A DNA stretch of 6,815 nucleotides from Proteiniphilum sp. Its GTDB lineage: Bacteria > Bacteroidota > Bacteroidia > Bacteroidales > Dysgonomonadaceae. Below are positions 5,894 through 6,815 of this stretch, piece by piece; the first letter of the stretch is position 1, and each line of letters starts with the position of its first letter. The notes below the pieces were generated by a model. That model made no database searches, was not told the origin of the DNA, and worked only from the letters and a program-made list of their open reading frames with translations. The stretch is from assembly GCA_012728465.1 (NCBI GenBank), contig JAAYFB010000327.1:1-6815 (forward strand), written 5' to 3'. A program made the position numbers and the translations under genes.

Positions 5894-5911
5894 AAGAATA
5901 TTTTTATTCTT
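5894..5911. promoter_or_regulatory. Palindromic candidate operator in front of umuD
   Basis: AAGAATA-TTTT-TATTCTT is a perfect 7+4+7 inverted repeat. It ends 3 bp upstream of the -7 box and fills the spacer between the -33 and -7 positions, so a bound protein would block RNA polymerase. Its place in front of an SOS gene makes a LexA-like repressor the natural candidate. I know no fixed Bacteroidota SOS box to compare it with, and the site is AT-rich, so chance cannot be excluded. Confidence 0.45.
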
Positions 5912-5933
5912 GATAGATTCTATTTGGCACTAA

Positions 5934-6782
5934 CTATTCCTTCAAAAGCGTCATATAAAAATCCTCCAACTTTAACTTTCCATATTGATTTGCAATATTA
6001 TCTTGAGCCATAGCCGAAAGGAAAAACTCAAATGGTCCATATGTTTTGGAAGATGTGAATGTTCGCAACACCCAAATAGAGAGTTTGCGAGTCCAATCTG
6101 GCAGAAAAGTAATCTTGAGAGGTTTATTCAAAACTCGCAATGCTATTTTGGCAATATCCTCTTGTGTCAGTATCTCCTGTCCTCCAGCAGCTTCCTCTTT
6201 GTTTCCATCAATCATCTTGTCAACGCAAACAACTGCTAGATCTTTACCATCTATAGGGTTGAGCTTAAACTGTCCATCACCAAACAAGTAAACTCGCCCC
6301 TTCTTAGCCATTTCTAAAAAGTCCTTCATATCTGAGAAAAAACCATTAGGACGCATAATGCAATAGTCCAAACCTGACGATTTCAATTCATTTACAAAAC
6401 GTTCCTTTGCCTCAAAAATCTTTAAGTGTCTTTGTTTATCTCCATTAATGGCAGAAATATATTCAAATTTCTCTACTCCTGATTTTTCAGCTTCGTATAA
6501 CAAGTTCACATTTCCTTGATAATCTACATCCATATAGGTTAAACCATCTTTTTGTCTTGTGATGCCAATGGTAGAAAACACCCAATCTATATTTTCTGCA
6601 ATACCAATGAGTGTTTGGGGTTTGGTTATTTCTCCTACAAAAAAGTCGTCTACATTGGTGAACAATTTCTTTTGGCTTCCTTTCCTGATTAATACTCTTA
6701 CCCAGTATCCTCTACTTTTCAACTCATTGACAATGTATTTCCCTAAATAACCAGTAGCTCCAGCAACTAATACTTTTTTCAT
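5934..6782 (-). CDS. SDR/NmrA-like NAD(P)-binding protein
   Basis: A 282-aa atypical short-chain dehydrogenase of the NmrA/Ycf39/NDUFA9-like type. The N-terminal Rossmann fold carries GATGYLG (8-14) after MKKVLVA, with VRVLIRKGS (28-36) as the second strand and cofactor-selecting arginine/lysine residues that hint at NADP(H). Later marks are DVDYQGN (85-91), KFEYISA (105-111), FEAKERF (123-129) and CIMRPNGFF (141-149). The last three are typical of proteins that bind the nucleotide while often lacking a standard active site; the classic YxxxK pair is not obvious. The substrate is unknown; roles from quinone-related assembly to redox sensing occur in the family. It ends with TAG 55 nt before umuD, which has its own promoter, so it is probably an independent chromosomal gene bordering the umu cluster. 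Confidence 0.88.
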   Translation of the reverse strand: MKKVLVAGATGYLGKYIVNELKSRGYWVRVLIRKGSQKKLFTNVDDFFVGEITKPQTLIGIAENIDWVFSTIGITRQKDGLTYMDVDYQGNVNLLYEAEKSGVEKFEYISAINGDKQRHLKIFEAKERFVNELKSSGLDYCIMRPNGFFSDMKDFLEMAKKGRVYLFGDGQFKLNPIDGKDLAVVCVDKMIDGNKEEAAGGQEILTQEDIAKIALRVLNKPLKITFLPDWTRKLSIWVLRTFTSSKTYGPFEFFLSAMAQDNIANQYGKLKLEDFYMTLLKE

Positions 6783-6795
6783 ATTCTTTTTGTTG

Positions 6796-6803
6796 TAAAG
6801 ATA
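6796..6803 (-). promoter_or_regulatory. Possible -7 box for the SDR gene
   Basis: TATCTTTA on the - strand matches TAnnTTTG except for the last base and lies 13 nt before ATG 6782. The region where a -33 box would sit runs off the window, so support is limited. Confidence 0.35.
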
Positions 6804-6815
6804 AGGTGATAAATA

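Noticed and set aside
5985..6750. Three + strand frames opposite the SDR gene
   Set aside because: They are low-complexity antisense shadows; the - strand gene has clear Rossmann motifs throughout.

Overview
The window looks like a chromosomal accessory region of a low-GC Bacteroidota species. The reasons are a FecI-like ECF sigma factor ending in a hydrophobic tail, several TAnnTTTG-type -7 boxes placed right in front of genes, weak or absent Shine-Dalgarno sequences, and Bacteroidota-looking protein sequences. I cannot fix the genus.

Layout. Positions 1-173 are non-coding and hold a long imperfect hairpin (59-130). An ECF sigma factor is encoded on the + strand (174-773) without the usual anti-sigma (FecR) or SusC/D partners. 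Positions 774-1198 hold no confident full-length gene. They contain a 44-codon ORF that resembles the first beta-alpha-beta of a Rossmann enzyme, with its own -7 box and a strong terminator, followed by a second, probably bidirectional terminator. From 1199 to 6782 everything reads on the - strand: an NAD(P)-binding SDR/NmrA-like protein (6782-5934), then a dense gene string umuD (5878) - unknown 103 aa - unknown 209 aa - mepB-like - bleomycin-resistance-like VOC protein - umuC - APH-type phosphotransferase (ends 1199).

How the genes may work together. UmuD and UmuC make the error-prone polymerase V used in the SOS response. Here they are separated by about 2 kb of other genes, and an antibiotic-kinase-like gene follows umuC by 3 nt. 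Three inserted or appended genes belong to families linked to drug resistance or neighbouring drug-resistance genes (VOC/bleomycin binding, MepB, APH). A 7+4+7 palindrome sits in the spacer of the umuD promoter and is a candidate damage-responsive operator for the whole string.

The most interesting point is a fossil at 5062-5109. Right where the 103-aa gene ends, a TAATG junction opens a short reading frame that copies the first codons of umuC (MVGLIDY versus MIGLID). The intact umuC begins 1.7 kb further on. This suggests that the 209 aa-mepB-VOC block entered, or was fused into, an older umuD-orf103-umuC operon at the start of umuC.

Starts were revised where the longest frame begins with TTG: umuC starts at ATG 3403, the VOC gene at ATG 3849 and the 209-aa gene at ATG 4995.
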